Assembly: GCA_007674295.1 (NCBI GenBank)
Contig: CM017447.1
Span: 186,001-250,000, forward strand
Length of the DNA stretch: 64,000 nt
Source: Antonospora locustae
Lineage: Eukaryota > Microsporidia
Direction: 5' to 3'
Made by a program: the position numbers and the translations under genes. Shown here in pieces: positions 1-8,702 of this stretch. Positions within the stretch are counted from its first letter, which is position 1, and every line of letters starts with the position of its first letter. Under the pieces are notes generated by a model, which saw only the letters and a list, made by a program, of their open reading frames with translations, had not been told where the DNA came from and did not search any database.

Positions 1-981
1 AACAAGGACTGTTCTTTTCATAATGGATTCTTTGCCTGTTCCCTGTCTGTTGTGCATGCATGCAGCACCAACCCCGTTTTCAATCATAAGCTTCGGAAAC
101 TCCTCTAGTAGCTCACTCATCTCATTTCCGCGCTCTCCACAGCCCACATACACAATGACATCTGAATTTGAGTATTTTGACAAGCTCTGACTGATCACCG
201 TTTTACCACACCCAAACGCGCCAGGTATTGCTATGGTGCCTCCCTGTGCACACGGAAACAGAGAATCAAGGACACGCTGCCCCGTGAAAAGCGGCATGCT
301 TGGGTTTATCTTCTCCTTGACGGGTCGTGGCTTTCTCACAGGCCACACCTCGAGCAGTCCAATGTCCTTTCTTCTGTCCTCGTGCTCCAGTGTAAGAACA
401 ACGTCCTTCAGGCTGTAGAAACCCTCTTCTGCTATGAACACAACACATCCGCACTCTCCAGGTGGAACAAGGCAGCTGAGCACCATGAGCGTGTTTTCTC
501 TCACAATCCCATAGACATCTCCCTCCCCAACTGCTGCGCCTTGTGCAACCAGAGGCCTGAACTCATACTCTTTATTTCGGTCAAGAGCAGGTGTCTCAAC
601 GCCCTTCGGAATGTAAATGGACCGGTTCTCTTCTGCTATTGTCTTCAGAGGTCTCTGTATTCCATCAAAGATATTCTCAAAAAGCCCTGGGCCAAGCTCC
701 ACACAGAGCGGACGATGTGTCCTGTGGACTGGGTCGCCCACACACAGCCCCGAAGTCTCCTCATAAACTTGAATGGTGACCGTATCGCCATCAATTCGTA
801 TTATCTCCCCAACTAGGTTTTCATGGCCTACCTTCACCAGCTCGTACATGGCACAGCCGGCCATGCCCGAGCCGACAACTACAGGCCCGCTCACAGAATG
901 AATTTTTCCTATGGAGCTTTCAGACGCAGTGTCGATGCTGAGGTTCTTGAAAATTTTTCTTAGTGCCGACGATTGTGCCAT
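1..981 (-). CDS. VMA1: V-type ATPase catalytic subunit A (partial, 3' end outside window)
   Basis: Catalytic ATP-hydrolysing subunit of the vacuolar proton pump, which acidifies endomembrane compartments. The 327 codons here cover the N-terminal barrel, the subunit-A-specific insert and the start of the nucleotide-binding domain. The Walker A loop GAFGCGKT is the form diagnostic of V-ATPase A. The family is usually about 600 residues, so roughly half is present; the rest lies beyond the left edge. An in-frame ATG exists at 987, but the one at 981 directly follows a GCCC motif with AAATTTT upstream, so it is preferred. V-ATPase subunit C is encoded at 15119-16189. Confidence 0.95.
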   Translation of the reverse strand, partial: MAQSSALRKIFKNLSIDTASESSIGKIHSVSGPVVVGSGMAGCAMYELVKVGHENLVGEIIRIDGDTVTIQVYEETSGLCVGDPVHRTHRPLCVELGPGLFENIFDGIQRPLKTIAEENRSIYIPKGVETPALDRNKEYEFRPLVAQGAAVGEGDVYGIVRENTLMVLSCLVPPGECGCVVFIAEEGFYSLKDVVLTLEHEDRRKDIGLLEVWPVRKPRPVKEKINPSMPLFTGQRVLDSLFPCAQGGTIAIPGAFGCGKTVISQSLSKYSNSDVIVYVGCGERGNEMSELLEEFPKLMIENGVGAACMHNRQGTGKESIMKRTVLV

Positions 982-994
982 GGGCATAAAATTT
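982..994 (-). promoter_or_regulatory. AAATTTT...GCCC start-region motif of VMA1
   Basis: Read on the minus strand, AAATTTTATGCCC ends immediately before the ATG at 981. AT-rich and CCC motifs close to start codons are known in microsporidian genomes. The same arrangement recurs before several genes in this window. Confidence 0.5.
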
Positions 995-1017
995 GGTGTT
1001 TTGTATTCTCACTGCCG

Positions 1018-1773
1018 CTACTCCTTAAGCACCACATACTTGTTGTCTGTCTCCTCCACAATAGCACATTCGTCTCTGATGAACGTTCTTATCGTGTCCT
1101 TTGCCTTGTCATCGATGTGTCTGAACCTTGCCCTCACCTCGTTGATGAGGTCCTTCAAAGTCATTCTTCCCTTGCTCAGAATCTCTCTCAGGTCCTCTGA
1201 TCCAAGACTCTGCTCCTTGTCTTCGTATGTCTTCATCAGGCTTTTCATCTTTTTGCCCGCCCTGCTCAGCTTCTTCTCAACCTGGACTTGAATCTCGTCC
1301 TCACTGTTGTCGTCGTCAAACTTATCCTGGTAGTCGATCTCCTCAACCTCTTCCTCTTTCTCTTTGGTCTCAAGGTCGGTAAGGGCTACGTCCTCAACAA
1401 TCTCGTTGTAGGAACTTTTGAGGCTGAATCTTCTCCACTCGTTTAACGGAACTACGCGCAAAGAGGACCCTACATTGATAAACGCAAAGTACTGCGACGA
1501 AATACCGATCTGTTTGCTCGTGTACACTCTGTTTTCTGCATCTGCAATCTCATAGACCTTCTCCTCTGTGCCAAGCTCATCCTCAACAACCTCGCTCCTC
1601 CGCTTTGTATTTCGAGGAGTCTCTTCGCTCTCCTCCTCCTCTTTGCAGATGGATATGGTGACTGGATGTGCCAGTGTATCTATCTTTATGCCAGATATCA
1701 GCATCCTTCTACTCCTGTCTCGGCCATTGAACACGCACTTGTATCTTTTCATACGGCTTGCAGTTTGGGGCAT
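1018..1773 (-). CDS. TFG1: Transcription initiation factor TFIIF alpha subunit (RAP74/Tfg1)
   Basis: TFIIF binds RNA polymerase II and helps it join the preinitiation complex. The conserved dimerisation barrel is visible (segment ending in VVPLNEWRRFSL). It is followed by a very acidic linker (EIDYQDKFDDD) and a basic C-terminal winged-helix region. At 251 residues it is far shorter than the yeast protein, as usual in Microsporidia. The start is uncertain. The first in-frame ATG is at 1773, but the frame stays open upstream and the residues there (KCEFHM) also resemble the family. Either a non-ATG start or a short 5' intron is possible. It lies downstream of the Spc25-like gene on the same strand. 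Confidence 0.7.
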   Translation of the reverse strand: MPQTASRMKRYKCVFNGRDRSRRMLISGIKIDTLAHPVTISICKEEEESEETPRNTKRRSEVVEDELGTEEKVYEIADAENRVYTSKQIGISSQYFAFINVGSSLRVVPLNEWRRFSLKSSYNEIVEDVALTDLETKEKEEEVEEIDYQDKFDDDNSEDEIQVQVEKKLSRAGKKMKSLMKTYEDKEQSLGSEDLREILSKGRMTLKDLINEVRARFRHIDDKAKDTIRTFIRDECAIVEETDNKYVVLKE

Positions 1774-1916
1774 GTGGAACTCGCATTTCCCTTTCAAGAC
1801 ACAAGCCCAGCAATGTGCTTTAAAAGCTGCAGGACAGCCGCTATGTGTGAAAGAATTTACGTGCTGTGTAGTCAACACAATCCATACTATGAATCTTCAA
1901 GAGACCCGGCGCATAA

Positions 1917-2624
1917 CTATCCTCTAAGCTCCTTCTGAAAAGATGTACGCAGGAGCTTGAGAAACTCATGGAAGTTTGTGTACTTCTTGAAGCATAGCTG
2001 CGCCTTTTCAACACTCATTACAGGCGGAAGCACGTCGATAACAACACCATCGCCACCAAAGTCTATCAGTACACTTCCCTTGGCATCAACATTGCTGGAC
2101 AAGTTGCTGAACACGACTCTCAGGACGTTATGGCTCTCCGGCACTATGTCTATTCCCATGTAGACCCTGTAGTAGTTTGCCATCTTTGCTGCCTTTGTCT
2201 CTCGTGCATTTCTTTTCTGCATCTGCATGTCTGCCTTTCTGTTCAACGCATACAATCTCGACTCAAGACTCCCTAGAGTCTCCTCGTGGTTCTTCTTCAC
2301 AAGGCTCAGCTTTGCTATCTGACTACGAATCTCGCTGAGCTCACACTCCAGAAGCTTGTGGTTTTCCTTCTCATCCTCCATACCTGCTTTCATCTCCATC
2401 TGCTCGCTTTCCAGCTTCTGAGACCGCTCCTTCTCTTGTGCAATGCGCAGTTTCAGATCTTCAATTTCCTCCTCTTTTTTTGTCTTTGTTTCCTGAAAAC
2501 GTGTCCGGCATTCTAGCACGTGTCTGCGCAGCATAGCGCAGAAGTTATCAACCTCTTCACATATCTCGTCTGCCACTTTCTGAATGTCGGCAAGGCTGTG
2601 GTACTTGGTGTCCTCGTTGGCCAT
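1917..2624 (-). CDS. SPC25: Spc25-like Ndc80 kinetochore complex subunit
   Basis: Probable Spc25, which pairs with Spc24 at the inner end of the Ndc80 complex linking centromeres to microtubules. The 235-residue protein has about 130 residues of heptad-patterned coiled coil, then a globular C-terminal domain of about 90 residues starting near YYRVYMGIDI. The pattern of strands and helices fits the RWD fold of Spc25. The ATG at 2624 follows a GCCC motif by five bases; ATGs further upstream add only poorly coding residues. The divergent homeodomain-like gene begins 65 bases away. The assignment rests on architecture and a modest sequence match. Confidence 0.55.
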   Translation of the reverse strand: MANEDTKYHSLADIQKVADEICEEVDNFCAMLRRHVLECRTRFQETKTKKEEEIEDLKLRIAQEKERSQKLESEQMEMKAGMEDEKENHKLLECELSEIRSQIAKLSLVKKNHEETLGSLESRLYALNRKADMQMQKRNARETKAAKMANYYRVYMGIDIVPESHNVLRVVFSNLSSNVDAKGSVLIDFGGDGVVIDVLPPVMSVEKAQLCFKKYTNFHEFLKLLRTSFQKELRG

Positions 2625-2689
2625 TGAGAGGGCTGTTCTCTGCATACAAGTCTCTAGACATGCATTCTGCGAGATAAAAACAAACCACC

Positions 2690-3175
2690 ATGATGCACAT
2701 GGTGGAGGAGCACACAAGGGAAACTTGTTCCGGAAACTGCATAGGCGAGGACAGAGAGAGCTGCTCATGTCAAGAGGATCTGAAGGAAAATAGAACCAGA
2801 AAGATAAACTCGTCGCAGCTTGTGAACAGTTTTGTGCAGAGATACAAAATCCTCAATGGAAGGCAGATTGAGAAGCTTGAGGAGTACTTTAGAAGCTCTG
2901 AGTCCATAAAAACGCAAAGAGATTGCACCAAGGTTGCAAAAAAGTTGGGCATTCCGTCAAAAAAGGTTGTTGAGTACATGGAGATGCGCATAGGGCAGCA
3001 CATAAGTATTCTGGAAGACTTTTACAACAACGCACATGCAACGCTTAGAATAATTCAGCTTGACAACGAGTATGCAATGATCAAATACAAAAGACTTGAC
3101 AAATACTTCAAAGATCAGCTTAAGACAGACAGCATGTGTGTATTTGGAAACACCGTCAATGACGAAAGCAAGTAA
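2690..3175 (+). CDS. Homeodomain-like DNA-binding protein
   Basis: A 161-residue protein whose residues 47-104 look like a divergent homeodomain. The segment LNGRQIEKLEEYF matches helix 1, VAKKLGIPSKKVVEY matches helix 2 and the turn into helix 3, and basic residues lie where an N-terminal arm would be. The helix-3 signature WFxNxR is replaced by YMEMRI, so the almost invariant tryptophan and asparagine are missing. Microsporidia carry a family of homeodomain genes, so a regulatory role is plausible. A different helix-turn-helix family cannot be excluded. Confidence 0.45.
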   Translation: MMHMVEEHTRETCSGNCIGEDRESCSCQEDLKENRTRKINSSQLVNSFVQRYKILNGRQIEKLEEYFRSSESIKTQRDCTKVAKKLGIPSKKVVEYMEMRIGQHISILEDFYNNAHATLRIIQLDNEYAMIKYKRLDKYFKDQLKTDSMCVFGNTVNDESK

Positions 3176-3241
3176 CTGCTTTTGAGACACGGCTGCTTCT
3201 TCGCAAAAACTTCTCTAACCGCCAATCCCTCTTCTACGAAA

Positions 3242-4021
3242 ATGCGTGATGGACGTATATACTGCTGTACGTTCTGCAAGGGGCCGTACTATACACAGCT
3301 GAGAGACGAGTTGTACTGTTCAGAATGTCTTGAGAGACATGTCTCAAGGAAGTTTAGGAAATCAATGGGCGAGCTTCCAAGGAAAGGCAACGTTCTGGTT
3401 GTGATTGAAGACAGCATACATTCTGCCGTCATGGCCCATGTTCTTGACAAAATGGCTTCAAAAACCAGTTCAAGAACAATGCACTACTTTGTTGTATCGC
3501 AAAACACAGTTGTACCTCGCTTTAAACTCAGTGTTCTTACATCTTCTAACAGCACAAGCAAATGCAGTCGCAACAGTGTACTGGACAGCGAGACAAGGAA
3601 AGTGGTCTTTAATGTTGCAAAGCAAGGAGGGTATGTCGGTATTCTCGTCGCAGAGCCACTGGAAAACGTAGTGAGGCACTCCTTTGCAGGCCTTCTGCGT
3701 GGCGAGGGCAGAGAGGCTGTGCTCACTGCATGCACACAGAACCTATGTGGAATACCAATGGTAAATGTACTTTCGCAGATTTCACAAAGAGGCGTCTGCG
3801 GGTACTTCTTTCTTTACAAAAGGGAACTGCCTTTTTTTGGGAACACCAAAGAACACACAAACTTACTGGCGTGCATAGAGAGGTTTCTGGAAAGCATACG
3901 TCTAAGAAACTGCGGTGCACACAACAGCTTTGTGGAAGTTCTGCGCAAAGTGAAAACGCAGGGCTTTTACTTCTGTTCCGTGTGCTGTATGTACCATCGC
4001 GCGCCCTATGCATGTGCATGA
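3242..4021 (+). CDS. NCS2: Cytoplasmic tRNA 2-thiolation protein 2 (Ncs2/Ctu2)
   Basis: Ncs2 acts with Ncs6 to thiolate the wobble uridine of certain tRNAs, using sulfur carried by Urm1. The N-terminus has paired cysteines (CTFC, then CSEC) around a conserved LRDELYC segment and KFRKSMG. This is followed by a PP-loop-like Rossmann region starting VLVVIEDS, where the ATP-binding serines are degenerate as in Ncs2 rather than Ncs6. The C-terminus ends with another cysteine cluster (CSVCC). The protein is 259 residues, shorter than yeast Ncs2. Upstream in-frame codons lack an ATG, so the ATG at 3242 is used. Confidence 0.75.
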   Translation: MRDGRIYCCTFCKGPYYTQLRDELYCSECLERHVSRKFRKSMGELPRKGNVLVVIEDSIHSAVMAHVLDKMASKTSSRTMHYFVVSQNTVVPRFKLSVLTSSNSTSKCSRNSVLDSETRKVVFNVAKQGGYVGILVAEPLENVVRHSFAGLLRGEGREAVLTACTQNLCGIPMVNVLSQISQRGVCGYFFLYKRELPFFGNTKEHTNLLACIERFLESIRLRNCGAHNSFVEVLRKVKTQGFYFCSVCCMYHRAPYACA

Positions 4022-4182
4022 TGTTCTGGCAGCGGCCAGTCTCCTGCACATGCTTTTTGCTTCGAGCCTATCTGAGGTGGCCAATATACCGTGCTTTGGC
4101 TTACGAATAGCATCATAAAACGTGAACATAAAACAAAACTGCAACAAAAAACAACATAAAATACACAATAGAAGAATCTTGG

Positions 4183-5076
4183 ATGCTGTTAAATCGCTGG
4201 GTTGTAATGGCCTTTGTATTGAAAGCCTGGGCTTACAGATTTCCTCTTCAACATCTTGGAGAGGACATAGGACGAACTGCAGAGGCCTTGGCTCTTGACA
4301 GCATGGCATGTACCGATGAAAACCAGACATACGCCATTGATCTGAAGATACATGCACAGGGAAACGTTGTGAAGGCAATACACTCTGTTGCGATGAGCAC
4401 GTTAGACAGCAACATAACCGAAGATGAGGCTATAGATGCCTACTTTGGAACAATAATTGACGAGATAAATGAGTATCTGATGAGATTTAAGGTCCGACTC
4501 AACATGAACCTGGATGGGTACAACTCAGACACTTTCATGGGCAATGTTGTATTTGACACGTCGTGCGAAAAGGAATCTCCTGTTGTTGAGAGAACATCAA
4601 CTGCCTTTTCCTTTCTGAAGAAAAGCTTCAATGACAATATTGGAGTACACGTGTTTCTGTGGGGATGCACGTATCTTTCAAGTCTTGCAGAGCTTGAAAC
4701 AGTGTACTCAAACCTGAGATGCGGAAGAGTCATCGGAGTGATGTGGAAGGGGACGAAGGAAACGAGGGCGCTGTTTAAAAACGCATTACTTAACGGATTT
4801 AGCAACTCTGGTGCATACTATGCAGATGGAAGCTCCTACGACGCCCATGTAGGACCAGGTTTGTGTAAATACGTGACGTCATGCATCGGCATGGACAGAA
4901 GCGAAATTGGGCAGTTGATTGAGGGGACACATATGGATAAATATACAGAGCCAGACTCTGGATACTCCTCCAGTGACTTGGAAGCGGACGGACATGGCAG
5001 GGTTGTGCGATTTGTAGAAAAGACACGTGTTGTTGAACACAAAGAAGCGGACTCTGGATATTCATCAAGTGACTAG
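4183..5076 (+). CDS. Secreted protein with duplicated DSGYSSSD tail motif
   Basis: A 297-residue protein with a hydrophobic N-terminus (signal peptide ending near WAYRF) and several cysteines, hence probably secreted. The middle part (about residues 60-235) has an alpha/beta pattern weakly like metzincin proteases, but no HExxH zinc motif is present. The acidic tail carries DSGYSSSD at residues 258-265 and again at 290-297, the latter forming the exact C-terminus. The two coding copies differ only by synonymous changes. No GCCC motif precedes the start; an ATAAAAT element lies 27 bases upstream. Function unknown; a host-directed role is an inference. Confidence 0.75.
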   Translation: MLLNRWVVMAFVLKAWAYRFPLQHLGEDIGRTAEALALDSMACTDENQTYAIDLKIHAQGNVVKAIHSVAMSTLDSNITEDEAIDAYFGTIIDEINEYLMRFKVRLNMNLDGYNSDTFMGNVVFDTSCEKESPVVERTSTAFSFLKKSFNDNIGVHVFLWGCTYLSSLAELETVYSNLRCGRVIGVMWKGTKETRALFKNALLNGFSNSGAYYADGSSYDAHVGPGLCKYVTSCIGMDRSEIGQLIEGTHMDKYTEPDSGYSSSDLEADGHGRVVRFVEKTRVVEHKEADSGYSSSD

Positions 5077-5183
5077 ACTGGCCCTGTAACTCCAGACTAG
5101 AAGACGCAGCAATTAAACAATTAATATCAGCCAAGTCTTTTTGAAGGACATATAGGCTCAGCACAGCTCTTTCTCCATCTTGC

Positions 5184-6359
5184 TTAAGTTGCAGAAGCCT
5201 GGCTTCTTACCATCGCAAAAAGCCTGCTTTCCATACCAACCTTTGCCAGTGCCTTTTGCAGAAGACACCTTGCGTTGTGGATGATGAAGTTGTGTTTCAG
5301 AAGGGCCTCGTTGGCTGTGCAAAGAAAATAAATCAGCAGGCTCTCGGTTGTTTTGCTGTCTACAAGGTCTACGAGTTGCGAGGTGAACTCTACGACCAAA
5401 AGTCTTGTTCTCAACGTCGATTTGTTTGAGTTCATGAAGTCCACTGCCATGTAAAATGTTGCAGAGTGTTTGAAGTAGAGCGCCTTCAGTCCATCCAGAG
5501 CTGCAGTTTCGTTGTCGTCGTTTAGCACTAGTGTGTCAAAGCAGCGTTGAAAGACGATGTTTAGCATCCACACAGACGTCTTTTTGATGAGACTCGGCAG
5601 CTGCTGAAATGCCTCGCACCTTACCTCAAAGTCTCTGCTGTCGTCAAGAATGTCTAGTGCCTGCTGCAGATAGCGATATCGTCTTGAAGGGGGAGGAACG
5701 TGATTCTTTACTTCAATTTTCCCTCTGAAAATCTCCTCAATAGGGTCAGTGTATGCACATTCACTTGCTACGTTCTCCTCTCCACACTTTCTGCTGGAGC
5801 TCAGCTCAGAGAACACATCCCCAAAATAGCTGCACTCTTTCAGCTCTTCATCAACTGGAGCCCCTGTGATTGCTGCAGTCAGAACCGCGCCTATTTCGTA
5901 ATACTCTTGAACAGGAGATTCCAAGTGTCGCTTGACAGCATCAAAAAGGCACAGCGAAGACTCTAAGGTCACTTCATGATACTTGAGACACACCAGGATG
6001 TTTTTTGCCACCATTCTGCTGTTTCCTATACTCCACATCGCCTTAAGATCAGCTGCCAACTTCTCAAAAAGCTTTTGGGGTTCTCTTGATGTCCTTATGT
6101 CCTCTTCTGTGACGCTTTCTTTCAGCTCTGAGCACAGGCCGTTCACCAGCTTTCTGCTGTTGGTCTCTCGCAATGACGCTTGCACTGGGCCTGACAGCAG
6201 TAAGCAGCTATCTGGCGCTGCAATCAAAAAAGAGAAAGAGGAAAAACCCATGTTGCAAAAAGAACTCTCTTTCCATGTGCTCTCTTCGAGTATCTTTTCC
6301 AAAGACAAATGGCCTGCAGACGAGCCCTGTGGCTTGCATAGAAAGCCGTGCACAGACAT
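5184..6359 (-). CDS. HEAT/armadillo-like hypothetical protein
   Basis: A 391-residue, mostly helical protein that I do not recognise with confidence. The second half (from about residue 240) is a run of paired helices of HEAT-repeat style, for example around FEVRCEAFQQLPSLI and ETAALDGLKALY. Candidate relatives with this architecture are Tti2 and Rtp1, both assembly factors for large complexes, but no diagnostic motif settles it. The first in-frame ATG is at 6359, with another at 6251. It is convergent with the secreted DSGYSSSD protein gene. Confidence 0.6.
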   Translation of the reverse strand: MSVHGFLCKPQGSSAGHLSLEKILEESTWKESSFCNMGFSSFSFLIAAPDSCLLLSGPVQASLRETNSRKLVNGLCSELKESVTEEDIRTSREPQKLFEKLAADLKAMWSIGNSRMVAKNILVCLKYHEVTLESSLCLFDAVKRHLESPVQEYYEIGAVLTAAITGAPVDEELKECSYFGDVFSELSSSRKCGEENVASECAYTDPIEEIFRGKIEVKNHVPPPSRRYRYLQQALDILDDSRDFEVRCEAFQQLPSLIKKTSVWMLNIVFQRCFDTLVLNDDNETAALDGLKALYFKHSATFYMAVDFMNSNKSTLRTRLLVVEFTSQLVDLVDSKTTESLLIYFLCTANEALLKHNFIIHNARCLLQKALAKVGMESRLFAMVRSQASAT

Positions 6360-6498
6360 GAGCAGGGGCTCGAAATAACAGCAAAGTGCAGATGCATGCA
6401 AGTGTAGAAGTGCAGCAACAGCTAAATAAAGCCAAGTTACTCAAAAGCTCTGTTTACTTGAAAGGCGGTCTGCCAATGCGTATTTCATCTGCCCGAGA

Positions 6499-8073
6499 CT
6501 ATCTGTATATAAACCCCAACTCCTTCGTGACGTCACGTAGAAACAGTGTGAACATATCCTTTCTCTTGCGTGTTATTCTGAGTGATGCACAAAATGTGCT
6601 TAGTCTTATAACTATCTTGAGATGCACCAGGTCGTATCCGTAAAATTCAAGATCAAATATGTCAAAGTCTTCGCTGTATATCTTCTTGTTTATCACAAGA
6701 AACTTCGATATTCTCTCTTTCAGAGTCTCCAGCTTGTCTATGCAACTGTTGTAATCCAGCTTCAGAAGATAAGTCTCCTCGATGTACTTCGAGAGCATCA
6801 GATTGGTCACAAAGGTCTTTCTTATCAGAAAGTTGGGCACTGTGATGTTCTTGCCGTTGAGTTCAAGCCTAGAGTACAGAAGTCCGAAGTTTATGACCTT
6901 GTACACTTTGTTGTCAAGTATGATCAGGTCTCCAACATCAAAAGGTCTGATAAACAGAGAAAAAATAAGCGACTCGAACATCTCAGAGAGCATAGAGCCA
7001 AATATAAAGTTCATAGGAAGGAGAAAGGCGACAACGCCAGTAACGCTGGTTCCTACATCTGTATGAATGCCCCACAACCATGCAATGGCAAACCCTAGAC
7101 TGACAACAAAAAAGATATACATTATGACCTTTATCCTAAGCAGACTCTCGTCTCTCGTATTGAGTGCGTTCTCGATGTGCTGCTTTTCCTTGAAAACCTC
7201 AGTGTATGCCTGCACAAACTCCTCCTCTGTTATCTGGTCATCGCTGTCAACATCAAACAGCGCAAATGCGTTTTCTGCGTCTGATCCAAACCAGGCGCAG
7301 AAATCCTCAAAAAGAATTGCAGGTTTTCCGCGGGATATTATATTAAACAAACCAACTGCCCACTTTTTGAGGTTAGGGTCCACCTCTTTGTCGGATGCGG
7401 TGTTTATTGTTTTTAAAGCATTCATTCGGCTCTCGTTCTGTGCTATTCTTGACTTGAAGTGCATGTAGTATGTCCTGTGCACAATAAATAGTATGGATGC
7501 ACGGCCTATCAGCAGAAAAAGAAGTATCAGTGCTATGGTTGCTGTGAAGTTCTTGCCGCGATAAAGGTACAACACCAGCGGCGGAATGGTCCTGTGAACA
7601 CCAGAGGCTGTTGTTGCGCTATTGTCTTCGCTCTGTACTTCATTTGGCAAGTAATGCTTAGGTCCTTCCTGATATACAAATGCGATATGTAGTAGTACTG
7701 AAAAGAGCGCAAAGATGCAAAACGTATTCACAATGTCAAAGTTCTTCGTCAGAAAGATGGAGAGAAAGTCAACCTCGTCTCCAATACGAGCGCAGAATCC
7801 AAGTAAAATTCTCAGCGAGGCATACAGCAATATGCAGATTGAGAGAACGATCATAACTACAGCTGACACCTTGTAACTGTTAGACATGTCTTCTTTTTGC
7901 GAAAGAACGAGAAGATAGACACCGCCGCTTCCCAGACACAGTCCAAGGAGAAAGGATATCGTCGTGCGAACTCTGCTAGGCTTAGTGTAGTACATGTCCT
8001 GCTTAGAGACTAGCTCTTTGTTCATAACATGGTATATGTTGTGTGCTTTTGAGCCTTTACTGGGCCTCTCCAT
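6499..8073 (-). CDS. MscS-type mechanosensitive ion channel with EF-hand
   Basis: A 524-residue channel of the fungal Msy1/Msy2 type, which opens under membrane tension and is modulated by calcium. Four to five membrane segments come first. A canonical EF-hand loop lies at residues 274-285 (DVDSDDQITEEE). Further membrane segments follow, then the MscS core: a pore-lining helix and the beta domain with PFDVGDLIIL and NGKNITVPNFLI. In fungi such channels sit in endoplasmic reticulum membranes and protect against hypo-osmotic shock. The ATG at 8073 is the first available. Spore germination in Microsporidia depends on osmotic pressure, so a role there is possible but unproven. Confidence 0.9.
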   Translation of the reverse strand: MERPSKGSKAHNIYHVMNKELVSKQDMYYTKPSRVRTTISFLLGLCLGSGGVYLLVLSQKEDMSNSYKVSAVVMIVLSICILLYASLRILLGFCARIGDEVDFLSIFLTKNFDIVNTFCIFALFSVLLHIAFVYQEGPKHYLPNEVQSEDNSATTASGVHRTIPPLVLYLYRGKNFTATIALILLFLLIGRASILFIVHRTYYMHFKSRIAQNESRMNALKTINTASDKEVDPNLKKWAVGLFNIISRGKPAILFEDFCAWFGSDAENAFALFDVDSDDQITEEEFVQAYTEVFKEKQHIENALNTRDESLLRIKVIMYIFFVVSLGFAIAWLWGIHTDVGTSVTGVVAFLLPMNFIFGSMLSEMFESLIFSLFIRPFDVGDLIILDNKVYKVINFGLLYSRLELNGKNITVPNFLIRKTFVTNLMLSKYIEETYLLKLDYNSCIDKLETLKERISKFLVINKKIYSEDFDIFDLEFYGYDLVHLKIVIRLSTFCASLRITRKRKDMFTLFLRDVTKELGFIYR

Positions 8074-8468
8074 AAATTTTTCTGACTCGCTATCTAAATA
8101 GGCAAAAAGGAGAGCAGCTCTCTTCAAGCTTTCTGCAGAAATACAGCAAATAAGGACAAAGTGCAGCGGCCACGCTGGTCATACAGGCCTTGAGTCTAGA
8201 AAGCCATGTCCATCTCTTTCTTGGCGTTTTGCAGAAGGTGAAGAGAGCTTTGAAATGAAAGTACCTCTGAAAAAGGGTTTATTGGCATATGCTGGTCTCT
8301 ATCATTCACGCTGTGGCTGGGTAAATTTCAAGTAGTAGATGGCGATGCACATGAACGTTGTTTTCAAAGCATAAGGCCAAGACTGTTGAGGGGCCAGACT
8401 CGTTCAGATATCTGCGAAGTGCTATACTGCATGCCGCAGAACACGTCTAGAGCCAGTGTTTTTCATCA
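8074..8468. other. Intergenic stretch without recognisable gene
   Basis: About 395 bases between the MscS gene and RPB12. Only short reading frames occur (for example a 26-codon frame starting near 8257), and none resembles a known small ribosomal protein. No tRNA-like cloverleaf was seen. Confidence 0.4.
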
Positions 8469-8630
8469 TCATCTAGCCTCAAACTGCAAAGGTTTCTTTG
8501 AACGCCGCTTTGTGAAAATGCGGTATCCGCAATTGTTGCAGCGAATTACAGACTTATCACTGACATCCACAATTTCATAGCAATCCATGCATTGGTACTG
8601 CACAAGTTCTTTTACTTCGCTTTCATTCAT
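8469..8630 (-). CDS. RPB12: RNA polymerases I, II and III common subunit Rpb12 (RPABC4)
   Basis: Smallest zinc-binding subunit shared by all three nuclear RNA polymerases. The 53-residue protein has the two zinc knuckles, YQCMDC and IRCNNCGY. They are followed by the conserved RIFTKRRSKK and the terminal QFEAR, which is diagnostic for Rpb12. Of two adjacent in-frame ATGs (8636 and 8630), the second directly follows a GCCC motif and is preferred. It lies between the PDI-like gene and MscS on the same strand. Confidence 0.93.
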   Translation of the reverse strand: MNESEVKELVQYQCMDCYEIVDVSDKSVIRCNNCGYRIFTKRRSKKPLQFEAR

Positions 8631-8644
8631 GGGCATTGAATTTT
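8631..8644 (-). promoter_or_regulatory. AAAATTC...GCCC start-region motif of RPB12
   Basis: On the minus strand AAAATTCAATGCCC ends directly before the ATG at 8630. It closely resembles the VMA1 start region, including the out-of-use ATG inside the motif. Confidence 0.45.
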
Positions 8645-8702
8645 GGTGATTAAATGCGCATGCTAGTAGAGCATATTTCAATTAATACTTGGTGTCCTAG
8701 CT

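Noticed and set aside
4600..4950. Active metalloprotease (ADAM-like) domain in the DSGYSSSD protein
   Set aside because: No HExxH zinc-binding motif is present, so at most an inactive relative; the similarity is too weak to annotate.
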